From: JAKLDO01 sp035354435
GTDB taxonomy: Bacteria > UBP6 > UBA1177
NCBI GenBank assembly: GCA_035354435.1
Contig: DAOQAY010000020.1
Location: forward strand, 1 to 29,265
Length of the DNA: 29,265 bases
Direction of reading: 5' to 3'
Part shown: piece by piece, positions 15,647-23,693 of the stretch
Numbering within the stretch: position 1 is the stretch's first letter
How the letters are laid out: each line of letters opens with the position of its first letter
The notes under the pieces: model-generated
Told to the model about the DNA's origin: nothing
The model's database searches: none
Seen by the model: the letters and a program-made list of their open reading frames with translations, nothing else
Program-made: the position numbers and the translations under genes

Positions 15647-16348
15647 ATGTTCAAATATACTATCTCATTGATTTTTCTCATTTTTTATATGATATGGGCG
15701 CTTATACTTTATCCTTTTTACTATTTCAGCGGAAAAAAGATCGGTAAATTTCTTGTACGATATCTTTTAATTGTCGTCCTTAAGCTTTGCGGAGTAAAAA
15801 TTGTTACAGAAGGGCTTGAAAATGTTGACGAAAATGAAAAGTATCTTGTCGTCAGCAATCACCAGAGTGTTTTTGATATACCTGTTATCGGAGCAGCACT
15901 TCCTTTGAATATGCGGATAATTGCAAAAAAAGAACTTTCGAGATTTCCTTTTTTCGGACAGATGCTGCTGCTTTATGATTTTGTTTTCGTTGATAGAAAA
16001 AACCCTCGAAAAGCAGTCAGAGATCTGAAAAAAGCCGCTGACCTGCTTAAACACTATTCTTTCCTTGTTTTTCCGGAAGGAACAAGATCAATTGACGGAT
16101 CAGTCGGAAGCTTCAAGACCGGAGGAATTTCACTTGCTTTTGAAAGCGGTGTCAAAATTCTGCCTGTGGCAATTACAGGTGTAGACAAAGTAATGAAAAG
16201 AGGACAGTTGATCGTTCATGCCGGAACAGTGACAATGAAAGTTTTTCCACCCGTTACGATCATGCCCGGCGAATCAAGAAAAAATGTTACAAATAAGCTT
16301 CAATCCATGATTTCAGAATATGTTTCACAACAAAGGAGAGTTTTATGA
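15647..16348 (+). CDS. plsC: 1-acyl-sn-glycerol-3-phosphate acyltransferase
   Basis: A 233-residue PlsC-family enzyme that acylates lysophosphatidic acid to phosphatidic acid at the inner membrane. An N-terminal hydrophobic stretch (residues 5-30) anchors it. The catalytic motif H-x4-D is NHQSVFD with His72 and Asp77. The second conserved motif is FPEGTRS near residues 142-148, and VFVDRKNPRKA between them fits motif II. The gene starts 4 nt after the lipoprotein stop and overlaps the aminotransferase start by 4 nt (ATGA), so all three are probably one transcript. Lysophospholipid or ornithine-lipid acyltransferase are less likely alternatives. Confidence 0.9.
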   Translation: MFKYTISLIFLIFYMIWALILYPFYYFSGKKIGKFLVRYLLIVVLKLCGVKIVTEGLENVDENEKYLVVSNHQSVFDIPVIGAALPLNMRIIAKKELSRFPFFGQMLLLYDFVFVDRKNPRKAVRDLKKAADLLKHYSFLVFPEGTRSIDGSVGSFKTGGISLAFESGVKILPVAITGVDKVMKRGQLIVHAGTVTMKVFPPVTIMPGESRKNVTNKLQSMISEYVSQQRRVL

Positions 16349-17661
16349 AAAAGATCAGTCCAGCTCAAGTTCATCCCATTTTAGACAAGTACATACTTGC
16401 CGACGGATATGATATGGTTGTTGATGCACAGAAAAGTCACGGCAGCTATATGTATGATGCAAAACACAACATCGAATATCTTGATTTCTTTTCGTTTTTC
16501 GCCTCAATGCCGCTGGGTTTCAATCATCCCGGACTTAATAACGACGAATTCATTAAAGAGATCGGTACCGTAGCTCTGCACAACATTTCAAACAGCGATT
16601 TCTACACGACTACAATGGCTGAATTTGTTCAGCTTATGGGGGAGATTGTATTACCAAAACACATGAAAAAAATGTTTTTCGTTGCAGGTGGTGCACTCGC
16701 AGTTGAAAACGGACTTAAAACTGCTTTTGACTGGAAAGTAAGAAAAAATTTTGCAAAAGGAATCAAAGAGGAAAAAGGTTCGAAGATCATTCATTTTAAG
16801 CAGGCGTTCCACGGCAGGACAGGTTATACTTTGAGCATGACTAACACCGCCGATCCGAGAAAATATATGTATTTTCCGCTTTTTGACTGGCCCAGAGTTG
16901 AAAATCCGAAAGCGATCTTCCCGTTGACCGGTGAAAATCTTGAAAAAACGATTGCATCTGAGAAAAGATCTATCGCCCAGATAATTGAAGCATGTGAAAA
17001 ATACAAAGACGACATTGCCGGACTTATCATCGAACCGATACAGGGTGAAGGCGGTGACAATCATTTCAGGCCTGAATATATGGCAGAACTCCGTAAACTT
17101 GCTGACAAATACGAATTCCTTCTTATTTTTGATGAAGTTCAGTCAGGCGGCGGAATTACCGGCAAATGGTGGGCTCATGAGCATTACAATGTTCAGCCCG
17201 ATATCATCTGCTTCGGCAAAAAATTCCAGATCTGCGGAATCATGGTCGGTGATAGAGTTCTTTCCGTTCCTAAAAATGTTTTTGAGGAAGCAAGCCGCAT
17301 TAATTCAACTTGGGGCGGAAGTATCGTTGATATGAAAAGAACCATTCGCTACCTCGAAATAATCAGAGACGAGAAACTCCTTGATAATGCTGCTAAAATG
17401 GGAGATATCCTTCAAAAAGGACTTGCTAAGATCGCCGAAAAAACAGGTAAAATTTCAAATGTCAGAGGCAAAGGACTTTTTGTTTCATTTGATATGGCAG
17501 ATAAAGACACAAGAGCCCATTTCCTTGATGACTGCCTGAAAAAAGAGCACCTCATCATTCTTCCATGCGGCGAAATATCAGTAAGATTCAGACCGTTCCT
17601 CGATGTCAAAGAAGCCGACATCCTCGAAGGCCTCAAGAGAATCGAAAGAGTTTTGAGCTAA
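16345..17661 (+). CDS. lat: L-lysine 6-transaminase
   Basis: A 438-residue class-III PLP aminotransferase that moves the epsilon-amino group of L-lysine to 2-oxoglutarate, giving 2-aminoadipate 6-semialdehyde (which cyclises to piperideine-6-carboxylate). The reading as LAT rather than acetylornithine or GABA aminotransferase rests on the N-terminal HPILDKYILADGYDMVVD, the segment FFSFFASMPLGFNHP, FVAGGALAVENGLKTAFDW and the Schiff-base region CFGKKFQICGIMVG (Lys292 or Lys293), all typical of this subfamily. FDEVQSGGG carries the cofactor Asp. Length is normal. It is coupled to plsC (ATGA). No partner aldehyde dehydrogenase is in the window, so the fate of the product is unknown. Confidence 0.85.
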   Translation: MKKISPAQVHPILDKYILADGYDMVVDAQKSHGSYMYDAKHNIEYLDFFSFFASMPLGFNHPGLNNDEFIKEIGTVALHNISNSDFYTTTMAEFVQLMGEIVLPKHMKKMFFVAGGALAVENGLKTAFDWKVRKNFAKGIKEEKGSKIIHFKQAFHGRTGYTLSMTNTADPRKYMYFPLFDWPRVENPKAIFPLTGENLEKTIASEKRSIAQIIEACEKYKDDIAGLIIEPIQGEGGDNHFRPEYMAELRKLADKYEFLLIFDEVQSGGGITGKWWAHEHYNVQPDIICFGKKFQICGIMVGDRVLSVPKNVFEEASRINSTWGGSIVDMKRTIRYLEIIRDEKLLDNAAKMGDILQKGLAKIAEKTGKISNVRGKGLFVSFDMADKDTRAHFLDDCLKKEHLIILPCGEISVRFRPFLDVKEADILEGLKRIERVLS

Positions 17662-17740
17662 TCTAAAACAGACATCTGACTTCATTTTTCCAAAATCTTA
17701 ATTTCATTCACTTTTGCAACAACAAAATCCAAAGTTTCTC

Positions 17741-17769
17741 TTTACAAAAGGAAGGTTTTAACATAAAGT
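17741..17769 (+). promoter_or_regulatory. putative promoter for the AAA/DUF4143 gene
   Basis: TTTACA (17741-17746), a 17-nt spacer and TAAAGT (17764-17769), about 55 nt before the ATG at 17825. It overlaps the left arm of the inverted repeat 17746-17811, so the repeat could act as an operator. The 163-nt gap 17662-17824 holds no other feature I can support. Confidence 0.35.
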
Positions 17770-17811
17770 GTCTTTATAGAAAGGGAAACTATTTGACAAA
17801 ACCTTCTTTTT
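17746..17811 (+). repeat. inverted repeat with inner hairpin upstream of the AAA gene
   Basis: GAAGGTTTT (17751-17759) and AAAACCTTC (17798-17806) are perfect 9-nt arms; adjoining A4/T4 tracts lengthen them to about 13 with one bulge. Inside lies ATAAAG-TGT-CTTTAT (17763-17777), a 6-bp stem with a 3-nt loop. The right arm runs into T5 (17807-17811), so it could terminate lat transcripts, act as an attenuator or be a protein site. The AGGGAG ribosome site follows directly. Confidence 0.5.
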
Positions 17812-17824
17812 AGGGAGAGACGGT

Positions 17825-19081
17825 ATGGAAAAATTATTGCTTACTTTGGAAGAAGAATGCAGTCAGAAAATTAATTCTGAAACATGGCCAAGAAGTGTAA
17901 AAGTTCCTGATATTGCAACAAAAATTACGGTACTTGTCGGAATGAGACGAACAGGAAAAACGACTGTGCTTTTTCAGAAAATGCGAACATTGATAAATAA
18001 CGGTGTGAGCCGATCAAGAATTTTGCATATAAATTTTGAAGATGACCGTTTGCGTCCTATAACTTCCGAAACAATGGCAAATATGGTGGATGCCTGGTAT
18101 TCACTTGATCCTAAAAGACATGATGAAACCTGTTATCTTTTTCTGGATGAAGTTCAAAATGTTGCTGGATGGGAATTGACAGTCAGAAGACTTCATGAAA
18201 CAAAAAAGGTGCGTCTTTTCCTCACAGGTTCTTCAGCGAAACTGCTTTCAAAAGAAATTGCAACAGAACTTCGAGGTCGTTCACTTTCAACAGAGATCTG
18301 GCCGCTTGACTTTGAAGAATATCCGGGGCTTGAGTTTTTTCCTTCTGTTATGGGAAAAGCCGCACAGGACAGATACTTAATGTCGCTTTCAAATTATATC
18401 GAAAAAGGCGGATTCCCGGAAACAGTGAAAGCTGATCGTTCAACTGCTGTACAAATTCTTCAGGAATATATTGAAGTTGTTCTTTTCAGAGATGTTCTTG
18501 AAAGATGGAACCTTGCAAATCTTTCACTGCTTCGCGAACTTTTCAGACGGCTGCTAACTACGCCAGGACGGCTTTTGTCGGTAAATAAACTGTATAACGA
18601 GCTGAAAGGTCTTGGTTATTCGATAGGCAAAAACACTCTGTATGAATACATAGCACACATTGAAGACGCATACCTTATTTTTCAGGTTCCTCTTTACAGT
18701 GATTCTCCCAAAAAAACTCTTGCAAATCCTCGAAAGATCTATGCTGTCGACACTGGTCTTTTGCATTCTGTAAATGTTTTTGTTGATCGTGACAAAGGAT
18801 ATTTGTTTGAAAATCTGATTTTCCTTGCACTTAAAAGAAGGGGCTTCCGGATTTATTATTATGTCACAAAAGAACAGTATGAGGTCGATTTTCTTGCTGA
18901 AAATTCAAGTGGAAAGCGTTTACTTGTGCAAGCATGCTGGGATATGACTGACGCTCAAACGAAGGAACGCGAAGAACGCGCTCTAAAAATTGCCGTTGAA
19001 CGGACAGGTATTTCCGGTCACATAGTCACGCCGGAGACTTATCTCAAATTTGTCCGGGAACTTGATTCGCAAATATCTTAA
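17825..19081 (+). CDS. AAA ATPase with DUF4143 C-terminal domain
   Basis: A 418-residue protein of the AAA_14/DUF4143 architecture. Walker A GMRRTGKTT has Lys45, Walker B YLFLDEVQ has Asp108-Glu109, and the sensor segment LFLTGSSAKLLSKE with the following GRS is characteristic. A winged-helix-like region (about 230-285) precedes the DUF4143 part, whose FENLIFLALKRRG and YEVDFLAE resemble a PD-(D/E)xK-like core with the final Lys replaced (LLVQACW). Members are common, patchily distributed and of unknown function; ligand-gated switching or defence roles have been suggested but I cannot confirm one. By hand count about 20 of 32 arginines use CGN, against roughly 1 in 12 for gcvT next door, a hint of transfer. 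Own promoter and inverted repeat upstream; no partner gene. Confidence 0.88.
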   Translation: MEKLLLTLEEECSQKINSETWPRSVKVPDIATKITVLVGMRRTGKTTVLFQKMRTLINNGVSRSRILHINFEDDRLRPITSETMANMVDAWYSLDPKRHDETCYLFLDEVQNVAGWELTVRRLHETKKVRLFLTGSSAKLLSKEIATELRGRSLSTEIWPLDFEEYPGLEFFPSVMGKAAQDRYLMSLSNYIEKGGFPETVKADRSTAVQILQEYIEVVLFRDVLERWNLANLSLLRELFRRLLTTPGRLLSVNKLYNELKGLGYSIGKNTLYEYIAHIEDAYLIFQVPLYSDSPKKTLANPRKIYAVDTGLLHSVNVFVDRDKGYLFENLIFLALKRRGFRIYYYVTKEQYEVDFLAENSSGKRLLVQACWDMTDAQTKEREERALKIAVERTGISGHIVTPETYLKFVRELDSQIS

Positions 19082-19099
19082 AACTGTATGCTTTTTTCC

Positions 19100-19127
19100 T
19101 TGCAATGGGCTTTTTTTTTAATATAAA
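19100..19127 (+). promoter_or_regulatory. promoter of the glycine cleavage operon
   Basis: TTGCAA (19100-19105), a 16-nt spacer that includes a T9 run, and TATAAA (19122-19127), about 47 nt before the gcvT ATG at 19174. The short leader leaves no room for a tandem glycine riboswitch, so glycine control, if any, acts elsewhere. Confidence 0.5.
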
Positions 19128-19173
19128 CTTCGGACGGCTGTATTTTAGTTCTTATTATTTTAGGAGAGAAATT

Positions 19174-20283
19174 ATGAATAAGACCCCTCTATTTGAAAAG
19201 CATGTTGCTCTCGGTGCGACAATGGGCGACTTCGGTGGATGGAATATGCCGCTGTGGTATAAAACCGGTCAGATTGCTGAACACAAGGCTACGAGAGAAA
19301 ATTGCGGACTGTTCGACATCTGTCACATGGGAGAATTCATAATTACCGGAAAAGATTCGTTCGCATTCTGGCAGAAAGTCCTCACAAACAATGTTGCCAA
19401 TATTGAAGACGGTCAGGCTCAGTACAATTTCATGCTCAATGAAAAAGGCGGCGTTGTCGATGATTGTATCGTCTACCGTTTCAATGCTGAACACTGGATG
19501 CTCGTTGTAAATGCCGGAACTCAGCTTGGCGATTACGAATGGCTTAAAAAGTATGCTCTTCCAAATATGAAAATTGAAAATATCAGTGACAATACCGGCA
19601 AACTCGACCTTCAGGGTCCGACTGCTCCGAAACTTATTGCCGAGCTTGCAGGTAAAAGCGCGATCGAAGATCTTAAATTCTTCAGATTTGCAGACAATGT
19701 GATGATAAACGGCATAAAAGTGCTTGTCAGCAGAACAGGCTACACAGGTGAGATCGGTTTTGAACTTTACTGTGATATCAACAAAACCGCAGAACTTTGG
19801 GATGTTCTCATGGAAAAAGGTGCAAAATACGGAATCATGCCGGCTGGATTGGGTGCAAGAGACACTTTGAGACTTGAAGCAGGACTTCCCCTTTCCGGCA
19901 GTGAAGTAGGCCCTGAAGTACCGGCAGTCGGGACACCATGGGAATTTGCAATTTCCTATGACCACGAATTCATCGGAAAAACGGCTCTTGAAAAAAACAA
20001 AGGCTCAAAATTTGTATATGCGATCGAAATTGAAGGAAGAAGAAAATCGGGACATCACACAAAAGTCATGTTCAACGGAAAAAAGATCGGCGATCTTACC
20101 AGCGAAATACTTGCTGTGACTCTCGGAATGAAACCTGCAGGGTTTATAAGAGTTGACACCGAGCTTGCCCTTAATTCAGAAATTGAACTGATAAATGAAA
20201 AAGACAAGTCATTTAAGGCATTTATCAGGGAAAACCCGATGGTTAAAGGCACATCAAGAAAAAAAATGTCATCTATGCTTTAA
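19174..20283 (+). CDS. gcvT: glycine cleavage system T protein (aminomethyltransferase)
   Basis: A 369-residue tetrahydrofolate-dependent aminomethyltransferase that releases ammonia from the aminomethyl-lipoyl arm of GcvH and forms 5,10-methylene-THF. Characteristic segments are MGDFGGWNMPLWY, GLFDICHMGEF, VDDCIVYRF with the folate-contacting Asp, SRTGYTGEIGFELY, GLGARDTLRLEAGLPL, and the C-terminal barrel with KPAGFIRV. I start at the ATG at 19174, preceded by TAGGAGAG, because the upstream in-frame ATG at 19105 falls in the promoter and adds a Phe-rich non-family extension. First gene of the gcv cluster; gcvH follows 28 nt later. Confidence 0.96.
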   Translation: MNKTPLFEKHVALGATMGDFGGWNMPLWYKTGQIAEHKATRENCGLFDICHMGEFIITGKDSFAFWQKVLTNNVANIEDGQAQYNFMLNEKGGVVDDCIVYRFNAEHWMLVVNAGTQLGDYEWLKKYALPNMKIENISDNTGKLDLQGPTAPKLIAELAGKSAIEDLKFFRFADNVMINGIKVLVSRTGYTGEIGFELYCDINKTAELWDVLMEKGAKYGIMPAGLGARDTLRLEAGLPLSGSEVGPEVPAVGTPWEFAISYDHEFIGKTALEKNKGSKFVYAIEIEGRRKSGHHTKVMFNGKKIGDLTSEILAVTLGMKPAGFIRVDTELALNSEIELINEKDKSFKAFIRENPMVKGTSRKKMSSML

Positions 20284-20311
20284 TAACTTATTTTTTGTTT
20301 TGGAGGAAATC

Positions 20312-20713
20312 ATGGCTAATTACAATGTACCGGCTGAACTCAGGTATTCTGAAAATCATGAGTGGGTGAGAGATCTCGGTGGAAATAAATTCCGCACCGG
20401 TATTACAGATTATGCAGCTCAGCACATCGGCGATGTCACTTATGTTGAACTTCCCGAAATCGGCTCAGAAGTTGATAAGGAATCCGTTGACTGTACTATC
20501 GAAACAGTAAAAAGTTCCGAAGATATTTTCAATCAGATCTCCGGCAATGTTTCAGCAGTTAATGAATCTCTAGAAGAATCACCCGAAATAATCAATTCAG
20601 ACTGCTACGGTGACGGATGGCTTTATGAAGTTAAATCAGACAGCGATGATGATTTCAATTCACTTATGACAGCTGAGGAATATGAAAAATTTCTTGCTGA
20701 ACAGGAAGACTGA
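20312..20713 (+). CDS. gcvH: glycine cleavage system H protein
   Basis: The 133-residue lipoyl carrier of the glycine cleavage complex. The lipoyl-lysine is Lys67 in CTIETVKSSEDIF, with the following NQISGNV hairpin as in other GcvH proteins; RYSENHEWVR is the N-terminal signature and GDVTYVELPEIGS the beta core. The correct start is the ATG at 20312 with TGGAGG 7 nt upstream; longer in-frame starts reach into gcvT and are not real. It shares the transcript with gcvT. A strong intrinsic terminator follows before gcvPA, so gcvT-gcvH may be expressed more than gcvPA-gcvPB. No lipoate ligase or lpd gene is nearby. Confidence 0.97.
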   Translation: MANYNVPAELRYSENHEWVRDLGGNKFRTGITDYAAQHIGDVTYVELPEIGSEVDKESVDCTIETVKSSEDIFNQISGNVSAVNESLEESPEIINSDCYGDGWLYEVKSDSDDDFNSLMTAEEYEKFLAEQED

Positions 20714-20743
20714 TTTGAGTACTTTTTGTACGATAAATTTTAC

Positions 20744-20770
20744 GGGGAGCGTTTTCGTTCCCCTTTTTTT
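20744..20770 (+). terminator. intrinsic terminator/attenuator between gcvH and gcvPA
   Basis: An 8-bp stem GGGGAGCG (20744-20751) with CGTTCCCC (20756-20763), one G-U pair, loop TTTT (20752-20755), directly followed by seven T (20764-20770). It is the clearest rho-independent terminator in the window. It lies inside the gcv cluster, 20 nt before gcvPA. A small GTAC-TTTTT-GTAC hairpin is just upstream (20719-20731). Confidence 0.85.
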
Positions 20771-20790
20771 ATGAATCTTCGGAGGTAAAA

Positions 20791-22149
20791 ATGCGGTACC
20801 TTCCCATAACGGAAAAAGAGAGGCGTGAAATGCTGACAAAGATCGGAGTCAATTCGGTCGAAGATCTTTTTTCACCTCTTCCAAAAAATGTTCTTCTTAA
20901 AAAAGAACTTAATCTTCCCGATGCCAGAAGTGAAATGGAAATAGAAAGAGAAATGAAACGCCTCGGCAAGCTTAATTCAGGCACAGAAATGCTTTCATTC
21001 CTCGGCGGCGGATATTACAGACATCATTCGCCTGCAATAATTGACCAGCTGCTTCTGAGAAGCGAATTCTATACAGCTTATACTCCTTATCAGCCCGAAG
21101 TAAGTCAGGGCACACTTCAGGTGATATTCGAATTCCAGACCATGATCTCGACCCTTTTCGGCATGGATGTGGCAAATGCTTCAATGTATGACGGTGCAAC
21201 AGCAGCGGCCGAAGCAGTTATGATGGCGGCTAAACTCAGCAAAAAAGGGAAAAAGGTGCTTATCGCATCCACAATGAACCCGCAGTATATAGCAACAGTC
21301 AAAACTTATGTCGAATTCCTCGTTGAGAAAGTCGAAATGCTTGATATGGATGCAAAAACAGGAATGATCAGCGACAGCGAACTTGCAAAAATCGACGAAG
21401 AGACCATCTGCGTGCTTTTCCAGTATCCGAATTATTTCGGTGTAATTGAAAACTTGCAGAAAATTGCGGCAAAAACAAAGGAAAAGGGAACACTTCTTAT
21501 TCCTGTCGTTGCAGAAGCCACTTCGCTTGGAATTCTTGCAACTCCTGGCGACCTTGATGCCGATATCGCAGTCGGAGAAGGTCAGGCATTCGGCATTCCG
21601 CTTAATTTCGGCGGACCCGGTGTAGGACTTTTCACTTGCAAAGAAAAACTTTCAAGAAAAATGCCGGGCAGACTCGTAGGCCAGACGCTGGATAAGAACG
21701 GCAACAAGTGCTATGTTCTTACACTTTCAGCAAGAGAACAGCACATAAAAAGAGAAAAGGCTACTTCAAACATCTGCTCCAATCAGGGTTTGATGGCGAC
21801 AGCCGCTTCGATGTACCTTGCAACAATGGGCAAGAACGGACTCAGGGAAGTTGCGTTGATGAATCTTAAAAGAGCTGAATATCTGAAAAAGAAGATCGCT
21901 TCTGAAACGGCATGCAAAATCGCTTTCTCAGGTCACACTTACAACGAATTCACAATACTTGTTCCGGGTATTGCTGAAAAAATTCTCAAAGAGCTTGAAA
22001 AAGAAGGTGTTCTGGGCGGAATTCCGGCAGCGAAATACTACCCTGAGCTTGATAACGCAATAATCGTCAATACAACAGAAGTTCACACTTATGAGGAACT
22101 TGACAGATTTGTTTCCGTCCTCAAAAAGGTTGCAGGAGGTGTAAAATGA
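20791..22149 (+). CDS. gcvPA: glycine dehydrogenase (decarboxylating) subunit 1
   Basis: The 452-residue N-terminal half of the split P protein, which decarboxylates glycine with PLP and passes the aminomethyl group to GcvH. It is recognised by RYLPITEKERREML at the N-terminus, FLGGGYYRHHSPAII, YTAYTPYQPEVSQGTLQ, MYDGATAAAEA and the glycine-rich FGGPGVGLF. Subunit 1 lacks the PLP-binding lysine, which sits in GcvPB. CGGAGG lies 8 nt upstream of the start. The stop overlaps gcvPB by 4 nt (ATGA). The split gene form is usual in Firmicutes, Thermotogae and many deltaproteobacteria-like groups, unlike the fused E. coli protein. The terminator just upstream makes its expression depend on readthrough or an unseen promoter. 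Confidence 0.97.
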   Translation: MRYLPITEKERREMLTKIGVNSVEDLFSPLPKNVLLKKELNLPDARSEMEIEREMKRLGKLNSGTEMLSFLGGGYYRHHSPAIIDQLLLRSEFYTAYTPYQPEVSQGTLQVIFEFQTMISTLFGMDVANASMYDGATAAAEAVMMAAKLSKKGKKVLIASTMNPQYIATVKTYVEFLVEKVEMLDMDAKTGMISDSELAKIDEETICVLFQYPNYFGVIENLQKIAAKTKEKGTLLIPVVAEATSLGILATPGDLDADIAVGEGQAFGIPLNFGGPGVGLFTCKEKLSRKMPGRLVGQTLDKNGNKCYVLTLSAREQHIKREKATSNICSNQGLMATAASMYLATMGKNGLREVALMNLKRAEYLKKKIASETACKIAFSGHTYNEFTILVPGIAEKILKELEKEGVLGGIPAAKYYPELDNAIIVNTTEVHTYEELDRFVSVLKKVAGGVK

Positions 22150-23618
22150 GCTATCCCGGAATGAGAGATCTCAAACTTAAAGAGGAAACCCTTTTTGAAG
22201 TAAGCAGACCCGGAAGAAAAGGATATTCACTTCCTGAAGAAAATCTTACAGATGCAGAAAAACTGCTCCCGGCAGATCTGCTTAGAAAGAACCTTGACCT
22301 TCCTGAACTCAGCGAAGTTGATGTCGCAAGGCACTATACCAGACTTTCGACTTATAATTTCAGCATAGATCACGGTTTTTATCCGCTCGGAAGCTGTACA
22401 ATGAAGTACAATCCGAAGATCAACGAAAAAATGGCAAGAGATCCGATGTTCTCAAATCTTCACCCTGAAACTCCGGTCGAACTGGCACAGGGAACGATGA
22501 AGCTGATGTACGACATGCAGAAAATGCTCAGCGAGATCGGCGGATTTGCAGCGACCACGCTCAATCCTTCAGCCGGTGCACACGGAGAATATGTCGGTCT
22601 CGGTGTCATCAGAAGTTATTTTAAGAAAAAAGGGGATACAAAAAGAACAAAAATAATTATTCCCGACAGTGCTCACGGCACAAATCCTGCCAGCTGCGCA
22701 CTTAACGGTTTTGATGTTGTGGTGCTTGAAAGCAACGAAGCCGGGAAAATATGTGTCGACTGCCTTAAAGGAATGCTGAATGACGAAGTTGCAGGAATAA
22801 TGCTCACAAACCCGAACACTCTCGGCGTTTTTGAAAGCGACATTCTTGCGATCACTCAGGCTGTTCATGATGCCGGCGGACTTGTTTACGGAGACGGTGC
22901 GAACTTGAACGCAATTCTCGGTATCGCAAGGCCCGGAGACATGGGAATAGATGTCATGCACTACAATCTGCATAAGACTTTTTCAACTCCTCACGGCGGC
23001 GGCGGTCCAGGTTCAGGTCCTGTCGGAGTGTGTGAAAAGCTTGTAGAATTCCTTCCGAATCCGTTTGTTGTGAAAGAAGGCGATTCCTATAAATTCGCAA
23101 ATTCTGAATTTTCAATGGGCATGGTCCGTTCATTCTACGGAAATATGGGAATAACTTTAAGGGCTTATGTTTATATTCTTGAATACGGAAAACAGTATAT
23201 TGCAGACATCGCAAAGAATGCCGTGCTCAACGCAAACTACATCAAAGCCTGTCTGAAGGACTATTTTCATTTGAAATATAAATCCGACACTCTTCACGAA
23301 GTTGTTTTTGATGATTCTGAAATGCCCAATCATGTTACGACCATGGATCTTGCAAAAGGTTTAATTGACAGAGGATTCCATCCGCCAACGGTATATTTCC
23401 CGATTATCGTTCATGGCGCCATCATGATCGAGCCTACTGAAACTGAAAGCAAAGAAACGCTCGACTCATTTATTGAAGCCATGATTGATATCGCAAATAC
23501 GGCGAAGACAAATCCCGAAAACATTATCAATGCACCGCTTAACACAGCGATCAGCCGTCCCGACGAAACTCTTGCGGCAAGAAAACCTGTGCTCAAATAC
23601 TGCCCGAACGCAGACTGA
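22146..23618 (+). CDS. gcvPB: glycine dehydrogenase (decarboxylating) subunit 2
   Basis: The 490-residue PLP-binding subunit that pairs with GcvPA. The Schiff-base lysine is Lys277 in HYNLHKTFSTPHGGGGPG. Other family blocks are DHGFYPLGSCTMKYNP near the N-terminus, the substrate region LNPSAGAHGEY, DSAHGTNPAS, LTNPNTLGVFE and YFPIIVHGAIMIEPTETES near the C-terminus. Start coupled to gcvPA by ATGA. It is the last gene of the cluster; I see no terminator after it, only the folP promoter 15 nt downstream. The L protein (dihydrolipoyl dehydrogenase) gene is absent here. Confidence 0.97.
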   Translation: MSYPGMRDLKLKEETLFEVSRPGRKGYSLPEENLTDAEKLLPADLLRKNLDLPELSEVDVARHYTRLSTYNFSIDHGFYPLGSCTMKYNPKINEKMARDPMFSNLHPETPVELAQGTMKLMYDMQKMLSEIGGFAATTLNPSAGAHGEYVGLGVIRSYFKKKGDTKRTKIIIPDSAHGTNPASCALNGFDVVVLESNEAGKICVDCLKGMLNDEVAGIMLTNPNTLGVFESDILAITQAVHDAGGLVYGDGANLNAILGIARPGDMGIDVMHYNLHKTFSTPHGGGGPGSGPVGVCEKLVEFLPNPFVVKEGDSYKFANSEFSMGMVRSFYGNMGITLRAYVYILEYGKQYIADIAKNAVLNANYIKACLKDYFHLKYKSDTLHEVVFDDSEMPNHVTTMDLAKGLIDRGFHPPTVYFPIIVHGAIMIEPTETESKETLDSFIEAMIDIANTAKTNPENIINAPLNTAISRPDETLAARKPVLKYCPNAD

Positions 23619-23632
23619 TTTATCTGATTTGA

Positions 23633-23661
23633 TTGACAATACATTTCCAAATCCGTAATAT
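23633..23661 (+). promoter_or_regulatory. promoter of the folP-cdaA-glmM operon
   Basis: Perfect TTGACA (23633-23638), a 17-nt spacer and TAATAT (23656-23661), predicting a start near 23668 and a leader of about 25 nt. The best -35/-10/spacer combination on the plus strand. Confidence 0.65.
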
Positions 23662-23693
23662 CTTTTGAAAGATTTATCCACTCCGGTGATATT

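Noticed and set aside
17746..17811. Inverted repeat as the ends of a mobile element
   Set aside because: Arms are only 9-13 nt, the inside is about 40 nt, and no target duplication or second copy is visible in the window.
19091..19120. Intrinsic terminator ending the AAA gene (T6 and T9 tracts)
   Set aside because: T tracts are present but no stable stem precedes them.
19105..19173. Longer start for gcvT
   Set aside because: The extension is inside the promoter, encodes a Phe-rich stretch absent from the family, and the ATG at 19174 has TAGGAGAG upstream.
19082..19173. Glycine riboswitch before gcvT
   Set aside because: Gap is only 92 nt with a promoter in it; too short for a tandem aptamer, and no aptamer core is visible.
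19189..19965. 258-residue open frame on the minus strand opposite gcvT
   Set aside because: Antisense shadow; gcvT motifs on the plus strand are complete and the minus frame is Phe/Cys/Ser-rich with no family signature.
20195..20311. Longer start for gcvH
   Set aside because: Overlaps gcvT; the ATG at 20312 has a strong GGAGG and gives a normal GcvH N-terminus.
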